A stretch of 31,731 nt of DNA from a bacterium (GTDB lineage Bacteria > UBA9089 > CG2-30-40-21 > SBAY01): the NCBI GenBank assembly GCA_040757115.1, contig JBFLYA010000017.1, positions 1-31,731 of the forward strand, read 5' to 3'. A program made the position numbers and the translations under genes. Shown in pieces: positions 29,301-31,731 of this stretch (the first letter of the stretch is position 1; each line of letters starts with the position of its first letter). Under the pieces are notes generated by a model. The model was not told where the DNA came from and searched no databases. It saw only the letters and a program-made list of their open reading frames with translations.

Positions 29301-31731
29301 TTTGATGAATTAGAGGAGGAGTTTGATTTTGGCACGGTGTCATTATGGCAGGGGACTTTGACAATGTCCGTGCGGGCAGGTGATGAGGCAGGAAATTACG
29401 GGACGGGCTCAGATACCTTTGTCATCGATATTGGCACGTCTACGATTGAATTAGGAACTATTCCGTCACCTGCAACAACTAATGATGTCTCCATTTTAGG
29501 CACGGCATCAGATACACTTACAACTATCACTACGGTAAAATATCGCCTGGATTCTGGTAATTGGTTAGTGGCATCTGCTAATGATGGTATTTTTGATGAG
29601 GCGATGGAAACCTTTACTATTTACCTCTACGAACTATCAGAAGGAACACATACCGTCAGGGTAATTGGTGTTGATTCAGCCGGGAATGAATCTATGGAGA
29701 AGACCTATTCATTCCAGATAGATACACGAGGACCTACCGTATCAAATATTCAAGTGAACTCTAACCCAACTAATGCTACGGCTACCTTAAGTGCTACTTT
29801 GACAGATTCGCTAAACAATGTTTCATCAGCAGAATTCTATATTGATACTTACCCAGGGACAGCAACAGCGATGGCAGGTGTGTTTGGTAGCCGCACAGTA
29901 AATGTAACAGGCACTATTTCAATTACAGACCTTGCTGAAGGTCAGCATCTGGCATATATTCGTGGTAAGGATAACCTTGGTAACTGGGGTGATGTAGGCT
30001 TTATTTTATTTACGGTAGATAAAGGCGGGTTATTTGTTTATGTTACGCCAGTATCCCCAGACCCGGCAGGGACCACTACCGTTACAGTGAAAGGTTATGT
30101 GCAGGATGGAAGTGTGGTGATTAGTGCCATTGCCTGGCGATTGGATAGTGGTACCTGGACTTCGCTACCAGGTCCATTTGGAGACCTTAAAGAGGATTTC
30201 TCTATTCAGGTTGGAGTTACTACTGATGGTCCTCATACGGTTACAGTGCGTGGGACAAATACTGCGGATAGTTCTGCCGAAGGATATGATACATTCGTTA
30301 TAGACCGAGGGACTCCGAGTATAACTTTAGTTTCATTGTCAGGTGTGGTAGGTAATGACATCAATCTAACAGGGACTGCAACGGACAGCACAACTAAGAT
30401 AGTTGATGTCCGATATAAGATTGATACTGGCGCCTGGAACTCTGCTTCTTCGATGGATGGTGCGTTTGATGAGGCAACGGAGACATTTACTATCGCCCTG
30501 GTTGAATTACCTGAAGGCACACATACACTTACTGCGCGGGCAGTAGATGAGGTGGGAAATTACAGTAGTGAGGTTGTTAGAATATTTTGTGTAGATACCA
30601 GAGCACCTGAGGTAAATATCTATGCAGTAGATGGTGCTACCCCTGGGTCAAAGGTATTGGCAGGCACGGTTGATGTGGCATTTATCGCTTATGATACCGT
30701 TACTTCGCTTATCGGCACTCCAACCATATTAGTTGATGGTAACAATTGGGGTTATGCACAGGTCTGGACTTCTACTACCGGCTATGGCACTTATTCCTGG
30801 AATACAACCTCCTTACCCGATGGTGCTCATACATTACAGGTGATGGCAACAGATACAGCGGGTAATGTTGGTTATTCTTCCTTAAGGACAGTCATTGTTG
30901 ATAATGTTGTTACCAGTGTTATTACGATTACCAACCCTGTGTCTGGCTCACGAGTCTCTGGGACAGTAACTATCAGGGTTTCAGCACCTGCAAATACCCA
31001 GTATGTTCGATTCCAGGTAGGGACGGAGGCTAACTGGTATAATCCAGTCAATGGCACAACTACGCCGCCGTGGGGAACAGATACAGATGGTAGTGATAAT
31101 TGGACATTCTACTGGCGGACGCCTCTATTCCCAGATGCCAGCAATTATAAAGTTAGAGCAATAGCTTATGCGACAGGGAGTGTGGTGCTTGGTACGGCAA
31201 CCAATACTGAGATTACGGTAGATAATACCCCAGGGACAGTAACTTTTGGCACTATACCCGCGGTTGTTTCCAGAACATTAGTAGGCACGGTAACTGCCGC
31301 TTCGGATGTTGACCAAGTATTATTTGAATATCGGAAAGAAGGAACAGTAGAATGGTATCCAATCTCTCTCGACATCTCCCCACCATTTGGTTTCTCATGG
31401 AATACACTTGGTGTAGAAGATGGGACTTATACCATAAAGGCTACACCTAAAGATACTATGGGTACAGGTACACCGAATATCAGTAATGCCTTTAAGGTGG
31501 ATAATACCGCCCCGGCATTGGTCATAACGAGTATAGATGGTGCAATAGTCGGGGCAAAGGTATTAGTTGGCACAGTAGCAGTAGTATTTACGGCACAGGA
31601 TACGACGAGCTGGATAGAAGGGACAGTGACGGTGTTGATAGATGGGAATGAGGTTGGTTCAGCGAGTTACTGGACAGCACCCAATGGCACATATACCTGG
31701 GTAACACAGAATTATCCGGATGGTGCCCATA
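2274..31731 (+). CDS. Giant secreted multi-repeat beta-domain surface protein, 3' partial (at least 9,819 residues)
   Basis: A single open frame runs from the ATG at 2274 to the window edge without a stop. The start is fixed by the upstream in-frame TAA at 2223, the GGAGAAGAG site and a Sec-type signal peptide right after it. Domains in order, by residue: signal peptide 1-29; duplicated N-terminal module 30-303; DUF11-like 304-423; Kre9/KNH-like 426-534; Ig-like 535-642; 39 units of about 183 residues 643-7790; about 21 Ig-like modules of 90-110 residues from 7791 onward, the last cut by the window. Composition is rich in Thr, Ser, Gly, Asn and Asp, with few Cys, as in extracellular beta-sandwich proteins. 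The dipeptide Gly-Thr is strikingly frequent. No catalytic domain is visible, and any anchor or enzyme domain would be beyond the window. Likely roles are adhesion, surface layer or contact with other cells. That is inference, since the central unit belongs to no family I can name. The frame is intact over 29.5 kb, which argues for selection to keep it. No downstream partner gene is visible. Confidence 0.9.
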   Translation, partial: MSGYFKSKLVSFIVISGIGLFLFNSNVWAATTLSVDYISGPEVLYDSTTAGPSLFTLGVAIRNTGGESANNVIAVLDFAPSGSWTYGYGEATSSGTITSGTASRSFLTPLSPNATYTAFWTVKYPCLSEGVVHTFTVTVRADNASPIVYNGTLTTHNVAATGVGGTPVGTLQGIAGGILEFVVTYDYGNVGASNAVYVQPTGNKVAVGATPEIIFDASMYRLTEIWGTYTYTDLSPSPGTFSDKLYFPAGFLGNAAFLTAHYKFLCLAEGQNRVVPYGAKVGAQNQYNNSYNDETTYVTLQGSVTLTLNKFVDFGTITPGGTLTYTIVYKNTSGTYTANYVSITDVIPASTTYISLTGNGTYNPTTNKITWDIGSIGTNTQGTVTFKVRVNNVEAGTITNIAELYIADNASPTLVASVTTTVYNVPPVIQVISPNGGEYWSGTNTIKWTYFDSNGTTTIGYVIAYSTAGTTWIDITTGTVAGLAQIGTSTYDWNVGTQTDGTYTIRVVGTDTYTGDLGPAPGRGTDTSDAYFTIDNTAPQVTITSPTMNSPATKSAGQTVNISFNYTEFSPQTYTVRIFNGATVIGSKTVSSGLNPGTNVATSTDVSLLLTAQSGSYTVEVVMIDNFGRTGTSSEAGAVQVRNPKVEIVSTVPTKIIDNESDDLLKISIFNNTPTSPIEWAKVDIKFTTNGTTPITGTEASNLFSQLWIAVDNGDGIFTYLVDDVPATSTTDFSSLGTSGILSIVFNDGDSNLQISSGATKTFFVVLQVKQDASAQGTKTFVVSMDENGTQGTSSNLEFIVDDDGLSDNPLVLEQEGAELVSSTQCAAVPEDPTITVTDTAPTTLKDGSIDDILKIAVKHNSSSLAGNIEFAYLTMKFTSDGIPLTGTTTPQALFQNIFVFRDGTTTGVGNYGSEDICVATVTQGSISLSSNGTMTISLADPSSYTVTSWGTTSTYFLGVELTQGASGWATRTFAVTVNAIAGDVVIEDETTDTQLGIKDNSSGSVQSTQVKAIPKDPAVVGTNTAPVNIPDGSDDDLLKITVTNTGTTTSGSIGFGTSTFRFTKDGTTALSPQDASRLFAYFYLYRDTGDGSYSSSTDSRVATYTPSLDTNGEQTFVFGTSDTNFKTDGGTATIYFLVVKLSGTASGYATDTFVAAIILAKTFDWRDKFELSTTFTPATSTQVKAIPVKPEVDVTNIAPIKICENEKDALLKIKLINPGMGGAQDIKFASVTVRFGSQTDMQLTSSQAQALFKKLYVYYDEDGNGLFGAGDIVVGSLTQSNIAGTNTIELESGTRTTVSAGGSATYLLVVELTGTASSTSPRVFMAKIKEDTDPVVRAGDTNEQLSLATSDLGTSTQVTVVSPNPDVAATSTAPSPSTMSDLQKEDLLRLTLTHKGISGSQDIRLATVTVKLTSNGSSPLDTPQAKSLFDKIIIYYDTNGIFEESDTVVGSVTNANISLDGGKQKIDLYNTADAVVSVGSPKSYFVVVELRGTASDSGVRTFAATFEPATDTTVRDNLSNIILTVNPTSSVTTAVITAQGTPTPPNVYVYDSAPASIISGEKNDLLMIKLGHTGDAKDADIEMASLKVKFTNGTPTFTELTDTEAANLFQAVYVYLDSGNNNYDESDTQVGATTTIKGSTTFTFTDGDTNVQVPKSVGTKTYLLVVKLTANANDYGTFSATIDGSKVVAQDANTDGTLTIGGYNVGTSTSLKSASADPSIVVDSTGPGTTTIDPDFGRMLNDETNDLLRLNVSHHGIPATVGLIFATVTVRFTDGNSDLSTLQAKELFENIFIYLDNGDFEFGGTDTPVATITNAQIDLSGGIQKIDLPNNSSTQIGTGATQYYFLVIDLKATATLGAINTFNAIIDGEECTLRRQDNLATHTISPTTPATSTPTTKIVMKNPTVDVDDTAPSPPTMTDGEQEDLLRIKVYHGETATTLPNVRFATLTVTFLGGKTGATLTTTEAQNLFSNVWMYLDSGNDGTYSLSSDTIRVGTATTINGVTSISVASSTNTVIAPAGSKTYFLVVQLRNDAVKASKQGTNSFAAVINSLYDPFIVEQDSGYRLTVSSPDSPVTSATVTAQGGVPTATVNVINTVPSNPYNMPDSDIDDLLRVAITHNGTTTESSMWLSQMEVVFGSWTAALTTAQAKSLFKNIYIYLDTGDNQFQTTDTLVKTIPNAEIQGTLSIAFTKTTETTIATNTTKTYFVVVELQEDASGTSTHTFNAAIDGDTQVILKDVNLEEGGTVTISATSPVTSSNVRAVPKNPQVTVSNVAPTTIKDGNENGLLRIQITHPGTKTAGKIEFATLTVRFKKPDGTPLLDTDVQALFGTVSVYYNSDTLVGSATGNAILGTLAFTFDESTSMQIEGGSSSIYFVVVSLTGTASSYGTKTFIVEVGSTTDVLIEAVSDDTLLDISLTPGSSTSVTAIPENPKVEVSTIAQAVLRDDGQPKNGLLSVKITNTGISGAGKVEWGTLTLRFTQSGGSALTGALAENLFENIYVYLDDNRDGIYTVASDTTVVGSASDVNSFINSQGYGTLTFTEGTRTQITSASYTTYFLVVELKPTASGASPKTFVGSITSTWVKVRDEQSNIELSLDGASYGSSTPAVTIIPVDPSATVTDTAKLMSNLQQKDTTKDDLLSISIGNNGTSGTGAVEFGTLGLRFFATATTSLSPTEAEALFENLFIYRDNGDGVYSTSTDTTAIATITDMTSFLNGQGYGTMAISESTNSQIQAGTSNTFFIVVELKNGASGQGTNTYFVEVGTANIGLRDAVSNIPVGLTPNSRGSVSTKVIAVPLEPSIQVIDTAPKRYSSAEPSMTDNEKEDLLRLRVTHNGVSTSRPIEFASLRVKFTQDQALTTPLTESQMGGLFKKIYVYYSTDNSYASQTDTIAIGSVTNFTNFVDTGGYGTITFSEIAETKVTGGNSKYYFLVVELTGTASFQTPRTFVTTVDADVDAAIELATSTTRIGVRPVATVSSTLVTAQSIPATASITISNTAPSPPNIKDTNADDLLSVVVTHTGDSLDAPIELATVTVLFTKDGMVSLTTAEAQSLISEVGIYYSGTRIGYTSITSNPQTINIFTGNSDPQITAGNSKTFLVVVTLQSSASGKGTRTFAVSLGQAGNNVVIQDANTQIAVPGTYTQVATSTVITPIPIDPAVSVYDSAPGSAGHLDPPTMTDGEKEDLLKLVVTHSGVSGAGTITFGTLSLRFFGTQSAGLTDSQVQSLVKTVYLFLDNGNNNYDNGGVDIDVGSCTETNVGSLTILVFDTTNPNMQFAGAGSRTYLLVVELTGTASFQATKTFGVKVDGDTDAKIMDTRDSILLSIVQVNTVSSTLVTAEKPLTGTSATVVVSDVPAPIYLKDGNTDDILRLEISHTGSSTEATLEFARLRVRFSNGAPTFTPLTTQEAQNLFDTIWVYRGTYTAGGVKIATVTSGSITLTNGIGTITFTDNDQNCWIEPGATATFFVVTNLKINASGYNTRTFAFAVNVNNGGTGTDVCVEDANMDREAAIDSNPTSATSTTTKAIPVDPSGSVTLRDIPYGSIKDRARDDILRIDITHNGTSTAEKVEFATVTVRFKRQDTLALLSNADVQALFGTVSLYCDAGKDGSFSGDEIVGSATGSAVINPLILTLIKGTSTRVTGGSYSTYLLVVELTGTASGYSPKTVLACVNESGDIKIEDSRDDINLSMSLSPGTSNSLTAVPIDPTVTATNTSPSIIKDGQKDDLISITIQNTGEVSAGKVEFATLTVWLGSNATTYLTTTQAQSLFNNIFVYYDSDSNGVYGTNTDVYAIGTVTNAGLSALNNGTLTIVLDTANQYSKVSAGSSNTYFLVFELKTTASTHTTKSFMTRFGPESYTCVRDEASDIGLPIASASQGTQSSIVWAIPVDPSATVTSSSSVYQKDTSVDDLLKVVITNNGVIGAGKIRFATLTVRFGSEATTGFTNDQAQSLFERVNVYWDSSNNGFSQAADDYSVGTTTGSSVSGTTTIVLADNSNAWINGGGTKTFYLTIKLKPDASGTASRNFVAKVNAQAGEIKIEDVICDIGLPLVGSTGEATSTPTKALPVDPSTTITPSAPATIKDLAEDDLLKMVITHNGVSTAGKIELATVTVSFYRSNMSYMSNTDAQSLFGTVSIYWDNNKDGVVDDLVKMATGTDVLANLTFTLPEGASTQIQGGTSSWYFLQVALKNNASGYEGTRTFMAAVNETSDVGIEDMREDIPLSFGFSPGTSSEVTAIPINPKVEVIDVATQTSTLKDGTNTALLKVIVTHLGVATAGKVEFSTLTVRFSEDSAGANAITTSEAQNLFGTISVYWDEGNDGYGVGMDRLIGTQSPANVSSTGSLTFVFTDGTDSTQIAGASARSYFLVVDIKATASAGSVDTLVASITSSWVGVRDGTSNISLSLDTASYGSRSTLQSIIAIDPEVEVTDSTASPWTLKDGAIDDLLQIEIKNNGVAGAGQVELGTLTVVFGSQTGMVFNANQMNSLFGSVSVYYDSTKDGFSEADFVIGSTTDFTSGGTLTISFGEEDKAEITAGTSGVYYLAVRLKQDASGTQTRNFKATIAPLSQGDVKIRDESTNIGLTLTTGSTLVASSTVCTAIPINPIATISDTAYFLPPYPGTETDDFPRLMNESQREDLLKIDITNPGTLTAGKIEFGTVTVWFGSVTTTATGFTDDQAKALFEYIFICRDDGDGTWTTTDTIIATVTKTAISLSSGSLTIGLTDNDERTWVNPGSTTTFFLVVELTSNAGTQSPRCFVAKIDNPGSDIILESAKDDIQLNIIPSAGTTSTQVRAVRIPPPPQVDITSTAPAPKMKDGSKDDILKLKIIHTGDDPLTYSWLELDKVTIKFSSNQGTLTTADAQALFSEIAIYRDLSPYDEFGGGDYQLQSDTSIGVDNNGEEVFTLSESPYVRIKPGSSTALGSGTFFITIKLKQDASGMGTETFSAYISTATTKLRIEDANTDNQLNIGTSSSQISATITAVPVEPTVIVEDSQPPIKLKDGTKDDLLRIYLHNNGIATAGRVELATLTVHITTSGTITPMASQTATMLFKNIFVYLDSGDNVYATNTDTIAVGTITNQDLSNESIFANGTLTIVLPNVGTYTEVSGGATKTYFVVVELNENASAVGPGTESFVATIKTMQDVSVRDESSKLPLDLKADSSGTVSSSLTTAVPLDPKIEVTDIVPLQNLREGSYMLRDGDENALLRVKVIHTGSSTAGRIELGTLTIWFGSETNTNLTSTQLDKLFEYICIRKDGDGNGTYSSSQDTVSVGTLTPIVLTNGYGTITFIDNNSNAQILPASSSTYFLVVKLRGTATANIPKTFVAKIGTQNVGLRDESSNLPLPLTTDSYGSQSTIVYGVPIDPVVIATNTVSFTYPYQMDGSRTSLLKIEIGNKGTSGAGSIEFATLTVRFSYDGANLLTDAEVRAIFGTVSIWETSSMITEVTGNQIKAQMNIDLPEVAATWISAGATKTYYLQITLLGTASSKATRTYSATVNPLAGDVRIEDKPHDIKLYLGAGSSGAATSTTMTAIPVEPSGTVTSTSPIQIRDKMQDDVLKLVITNNGLSGAGTITLTYLRLRFFATSTLNQQPIPPMSTQTAEALFENVFIYKETVNDGTWTTGDTIVGTVSDLSTFLDAQGQGTVTLATLTTWTPSASSTTYFVVVELKGSASAVATKTFSLAIVSKEDAAIFDTTKTSIRLNLTAASTVGTSNKTTAVPQDPRIEITNIVPLQNFRQGSYMLRDGDENALLRLKVIHTGSSTAGKIELGTLTIWFGSETNTSLTSTQLDKLFEYICIRKDGDGNGTYSASQDGVSVGTMTADLTNGYGTITFTDGDTNAQIPPAVNLGSCTYFLVVKLRGTATANLPKTFVAKIGTQNVGLRDESSNLPLPLTTDSYGSQSTIVYAVPVDPVVIATNTVSFTYPYQMDGSRTSLLKIEIGNKGTSGAGSIEFATLTVRFSYDGANLLTDDEVRAIFGTVSVWGTSSVITEVSGNQIKAQMSIDLPEVDATWISAGATKTYYLQITLLGTASSKATRTYSATVNPLAGDVRIEDKPHDIKLYLGAGSSGAATSTTMTAIPVEPTGTVTSTSPIQIRDGTQDDLLKLVITNNGISGAGTITLTYLRLRFFATSTLNQQPIPPMSTQTAEALFENVFIYKETVNDGTWTTGDTIVGTVSDLSTFLDAQGQGTVTLATSTTWTPAASSTTYFVVVELKGSSSAVATKTFSLAIVSKEDVAVFDTTKTSIRLNLTADSTSGTSSKTTAVPQDPRVEVTDIVPWQNLREGSYMLRDGDENALLRIKIIHTGSSTAGSIEFGTLTVWFGSDTNTALTGTRSSELFEYVRIHLDGDNSGTYTAGSDLISVGTMPLTLTNGYGTITFTETNDVQVSGAGSKTYFLVVKLRGISTAKLPKTFFAKIGTSSVGIRDATSNLSLPLDSASYGSQSTIVYAVPVDPTVKVYNTISASSPYQIDGTFEDLLRIEIQNNGSPTTEAIEFATLTVKFTDKDGNPVANSTAKNLFKNIFIYLDNGDGVYNQGSDIVPIGTITNAQLSLDAAGYQIINFTDNDLNATIASSTTRSYFLVIELRGTASGYASRTYSAEVGTANVTIKDTIHNIKLYLDPASIGAKSGTMTAIPISATVTITNIIWRTDPRIPGTVTPPVQMTEGEKDAIFLIEITNNGGSGAGAIEFATLTVWFGSNTMMALTQAQAAAIFGTFNVYLDVDNDGTYSSGIDTVPIGTFTRTEFTADGTMSIRLQDNSPYATVTPGATKKYFLVVELVGTSSSATPNTFVARVDADADCSIESAYDDILISVGSTEATYSTQVVITGTASLPKLIVTPITINTGIADTRDKEILKLTLIHQGDANEAAIEFSQVNLRFTYSDGNLMTTDKAQRLFDYIAIYYDEGNNGVYDRGADRNISQHLPSSMINGSLTFTFEDGSYSTRIKPSGSSLPNSINATATYFLVIKLKPDASGTSNKQFYVNIDTDNARVEDADTDDKLYLAIESQSGTSTLITPVPIDPRVTVINQAPVPTMRDLDMNDILSITLHHLGTPTSGDGWFATLTATFKAWQGPQGTPIPMATETFYALFGTISVYLDEGTQTEGGTWTLTDTPILTIPAANFTTTGSYTITSGGTMTIFIPKGTDTRLSPVGGSYPATRTYFLVVSIKDTASGHGSDSFVATIQEAGTDTDSIRDVLCREWETDSAMLMSYGSSSASPGSVTISGTITCIPVDPEVVVTDTVPLLPLQSPARMRDLVDIDDVLRIMIINKGTPTAGKVEFGTVTVWFGSDANTPLTSAQAKDLLGTITVVRDVDGNGSFTTADDTAVIGTLTASQITTDGTWTIPLLENSSAVVEAGTQNAFFVVVQLKDSASGTQTRTFVARIATATLIEIRDEATNYALPVSGTPAISGQVKAIPVDPTGQAFDTAPLWMFDNQKDDLLRLKITHNGVQRAGTISFGTLSIGFLKDPAVFLSLADMQALFGTASIYCDNGDNVYDSALDTTSIKTILAGDYGSSFLGGTLTFVFSDADVNTEIGGAGSRTYFLVVTMLHDASGYATRTFLVQADMDQDAKVEDDRDNIRLNLIATPLITSTQVILILPENPTVYGSDTAPSTPATMEEGEKNDLLTIQIKHNGTPEARPIEFGTLSLHWTRDGGVTPLTDAQAQRLFKNIFIYRDVNDNKVYEPLIDTVAIGTVTSGSITLTNGSMTIVMADYSVGGTYTSWVSAGSKTAFFVVVELTDDARGAPVTTFDVEVYGSTSFVGTDTTVGIRDSEANVPLYIYSSGLPVRSKTVSVYEIPEAITIIYPHSDEVIVGTITADAVAYGDADKVYFWVEQIGTTTYWNLQGSSGSKTIDSYRADGWNAYWTTKAFSDGTWTLCVESFNQYNSSMATDSVRIFIDNTPPVGTITIEAGATYTTTQDVILTLTYYDNIAGVDLVRYGTDGTNWLEWESPTLTKIWTLSAVERTHTIWYQQKDKVGNIGTKTSDSIYLDLTAPVGTLTINQDAVYATTTAVLLSYTVESDTTGIRFSNDLVVFSSWGTPTIPTGTQAWTLSSGDGLKIVYMQLQDAAGTITTVRDLIILDTQGPGCTVVIDEHDLYTRNATVTLTISAYDPFSGLGSMRFSNDNNSWSSWETYYTGTKSWSLTTDAGGTATNGTRRVYAQFRDNAGNISATYTDKIVYDTQPPIPGSVVINGGAAYSTSKRLEFDWSGFTDATTEIKGYYYAFTDGAGTTTGTYTTATSGRLYGAAEGTVTVYVWAVDTVGNIGSSCSDSIFVDTVSPVVSNVSINGGAVYATTTILTFSWAGTDTTPASGVKGYYYSFENNGGSKNGVFTTLLTGTLTTPLQGTVTIYVWAEDNAGNIGTSAADTIIVDVSPPVGQLSADKTYVKQGDTVTFYYNLKDSQNITSVQILADELKKIDGSASSTLDLRDNGQGADLVAGDYIFTGTHTITGTASDGLKEIYATATDSANNVFTSKVKITVDMTRPVINWVQINQGATYTTTNFLDIVWVGQDTTSGIAWYYYSFRDGSGTTQGLMTTGTATQLGTTTQGTITVYVWAMDNAGNIGGSNYDSIIMDTQGPVVNITAPATGVIRRGTVSVIFTGVDSIVSISGTPTIYIDGATYTTQWWPPNGTYTWLTSNFSDGSHIYKIRAIDTLGNIGESELQVLIIDNSAPGAPILAQPPSPTRFATITINGTAEGSSTVTLYLNSVEYGTVSASNLGTFSRYVVLSQQGSNTITARATDLLGNGPGLESLPVVVVYDSGTPSLTLGTVEPGSSNNVAILGTATDLITAVRVEYQLDSNPAWISATPNDGVFDSGTEAFTIFLYNLADGTHTVVARAIDQAGNISSSQTWTFQIDTTGPVTTNLSLSAIVTNSTITISAQITDSLNPVVEARFYVDTYPSTGTLMVGTGSLSSPVYGTLNISNLADGTHLLYVRGKDSRGNWGSPQSTIFIVAKANIVVVVNPVSPDPLGTTTLRSTGYAADSTAKITSLNWTLISSTGTILASDSILPKDGTFDELEEEFDFGTVSLWQGTLTMSVRAGDEAGNYGTGSDTFVIDIGTSTIELGTIPSPATTNDVSILGTASDTLTTITTVKYRLDSGNWLVASANDGIFDEAMETFTIYLYELSEGTHTVRVIGVDSAGNESMEKTYSFQIDTRGPTVSNIQVNSNPTNATATLSATLTDSLNNVSSAEFYIDTYPGTATAMAGVFGSRTVNVTGTISITDLAEGQHLAYIRGKDNLGNWGDVGFILFTVDKGGLFVYVTPVSPDPAGTTTVTVKGYVQDGSVVISAIAWRLDSGTWTSLPGPFGDLKEDFSIQVGVTTDGPHTVTVRGTNTADSSAEGYDTFVIDRGTPSITLVSLSGVVGNDINLTGTATDSTTKIVDVRYKIDTGAWNSASSMDGAFDEATETFTIALVELPEGTHTLTARAVDEVGNYSSEVVRIFCVDTRAPEVNIYAVDGATPGSKVLAGTVDVAFIAYDTVTSLIGTPTILVDGNNWGYAQVWTSTTGYGTYSWNTTSLPDGAHTLQVMATDTAGNVGYSSLRTVIVDNVVTSVITITNPVSGSRVSGTVTIRVSAPANTQYVRFQVGTEANWYNPVNGTTTPPWGTDTDGSDNWTFYWRTPLFPDASNYKVRAIAYATGSVVLGTATNTEITVDNTPGTVTFGTIPAVVSRTLVGTVTAASDVDQVLFEYRKEGTVEWYPISLDISPPFGFSWNTLGVEDGTYTIKATPKDTMGTGTPNISNAFKVDNTAPALVITSIDGAIVGAKVLVGTVAVVFTAQDTTSWIEGTVTVLIDGNEVGSASYWTAPNGTYTWVTQNYPDGAH
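2361..3182 (+). other. Duplicated N-terminal module of the giant protein
   Basis: Residues 30-303 appear to be two related modules of about 130 residues each. Both begin with beta-strand text of the type VAIRNTGGESANN / VTYDYGNVGASN, and both contain a cysteine motif: KYPCLSEG (Cys126) and KFLCLAEG (Cys266). Each ends with an Asn-rich stretch. The strand pattern with a conserved Asn-x-Gly resembles CARDB/NEW3-type adhesion domains, but the match is weak. The paired cysteines are notable in a protein that otherwise has few. Confidence 0.55.
3183..3542 (+). other. DUF11-like domain of the giant protein
   Basis: Residues 304-423 show the features of the DUF11 surface repeat. PGGTLTYTIVYKNTSG is followed by a strand with VSITDVIPASTTYISL, then KITWDIGSIGTNTQGTVTF. 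The D-x-[IL]-P in the middle and the W-x-[IL]-G-x-[IL] near the end are typical of the family. DUF11 domains occur in many secreted bacterial and archaeal surface proteins and have no enzymatic role. Confidence 0.8.
3549..3875 (+). other. Kre9/KNH-like (Ser-Thr-rich membrane-anchored family) domain
   Basis: Residues 426-534 begin VIQVISPNGGEYWSGTNTI and continue with KWTYFDSNG. The SPNGGE-x-W followed by I-x-W is the usual opening of this beta-sandwich domain in bacterial secreted proteins. It closes with DGTYTIRVVGTD and the linker DTSDAYFTIDNTAP. It probably acts as a structural or carbohydrate-associated module. Confidence 0.7.
3876..4199 (+). other. Ig-like domain preceding the repeat array
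   Basis: Residues 535-642 start DNTAPQVTITSPTMNSPAT and include GQTVNISFNYTE, SGSYTVEVVMIDNFGRTG and a closing strand AVQV. This is the standard pattern of bacterial Ig-like domains: an IDN-TAP linker, a TITSP strand and a V-x-x-x-D-N-x-G turn. The same linker and turn recur throughout the C-terminal part from 25947 onward. Confidence 0.65.
17784..19415 (+). repeat. Three-unit block, copy 1 (units 26-28)
   Basis: This block of 1,632 bp is nearly identical in DNA to the next 1,638 bp. The first unit carries VPLQNLREGSYMLRDGDENA, the second NTVSFTYPYQMDG, and the third IPPMSTQTAEALFENVFIYK. These rare variants occur in the same order in copy 2, so all three units were copied together. Confidence 0.9.
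19416..21053 (+). repeat. Three-unit block, copy 2 (units 29-31)
   Basis: The second copy is displaced by 1,632 bp at its start (CCGTTGCAAAAC at 17811 and 19443) and by 1,638 bp later (ACGATTACAC at 18963 and 20601). The net indel of six bases lies in the first unit. Units 32-33 (21054-22151) begin like a third copy (GSYMLRDGDENALLRIK) but have diverged more and lack an obvious third unit. The series suggests repeated unequal exchange. Confidence 0.9.
25644..31731 (+). other. C-terminal series of Ig-like modules of the giant protein
   Basis: About 21 modules of 90-110 residues follow the large array and run off the window. Starts lie at about 25644, 25947, 26223, 26496, 26793, 27078, 27366, 27696, 27978, 28260, 28533, 28824, 29118, 29427, 29721, 30018, 30303, 30594, 30900, 31221 and 31500. 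Most open with the linker [VI]-D-[TN]-x-x-P and end with V-x-A-x-D-x-x-GN-x-[GS]. Modules at 26793, 27078 and 27696 share SGI/EIKG-x-YYY-[AS]-F and VTVYVWA-x-D-x-x-GNIG. Modules at 27978, 30594 and 31500 share a TPTI-x-[IV]-DG strand and a GTY-[TS]-W strand. These fit bacterial Ig-like domains of large adhesins. No catalytic motif is seen. Confidence 0.8.
28533..30593 (+). repeat. A-B-C module super-repeat in the Ig-like tail
   Basis: Three distinct modules recur in fixed order. A (28533, 29427, 30303) has ILGTATD, a Y-x-[LI]-D strand, a DG-x-FD loop, ETFTI and EGTHT. B (28824, 29721) has TDSLN, then a FY-[VI]-DTYP strand and a Y-[VI]-RGKD-x-x-GNWG turn. C (29118, 30018) has V-x-P-V-S-P-D-P-x-GTTT. 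The order is A-B-C-A-B-C-A with periods of about 894 and 876 bp. DNA similarity is moderate, so this duplication is older than the block at 17784-21053. Confidence 0.8.

Noticed and set aside
6191-31375. Many minus-strand open frames of 60-130 codons opposite the giant gene
   Set aside because: They lie antisense to an intact, clearly patterned reading frame. They recur at equivalent places in the repeats and have no ribosome binding sites or recognisable domains. They are shadows of the low stop density opposite Thr/Gly-rich codons.
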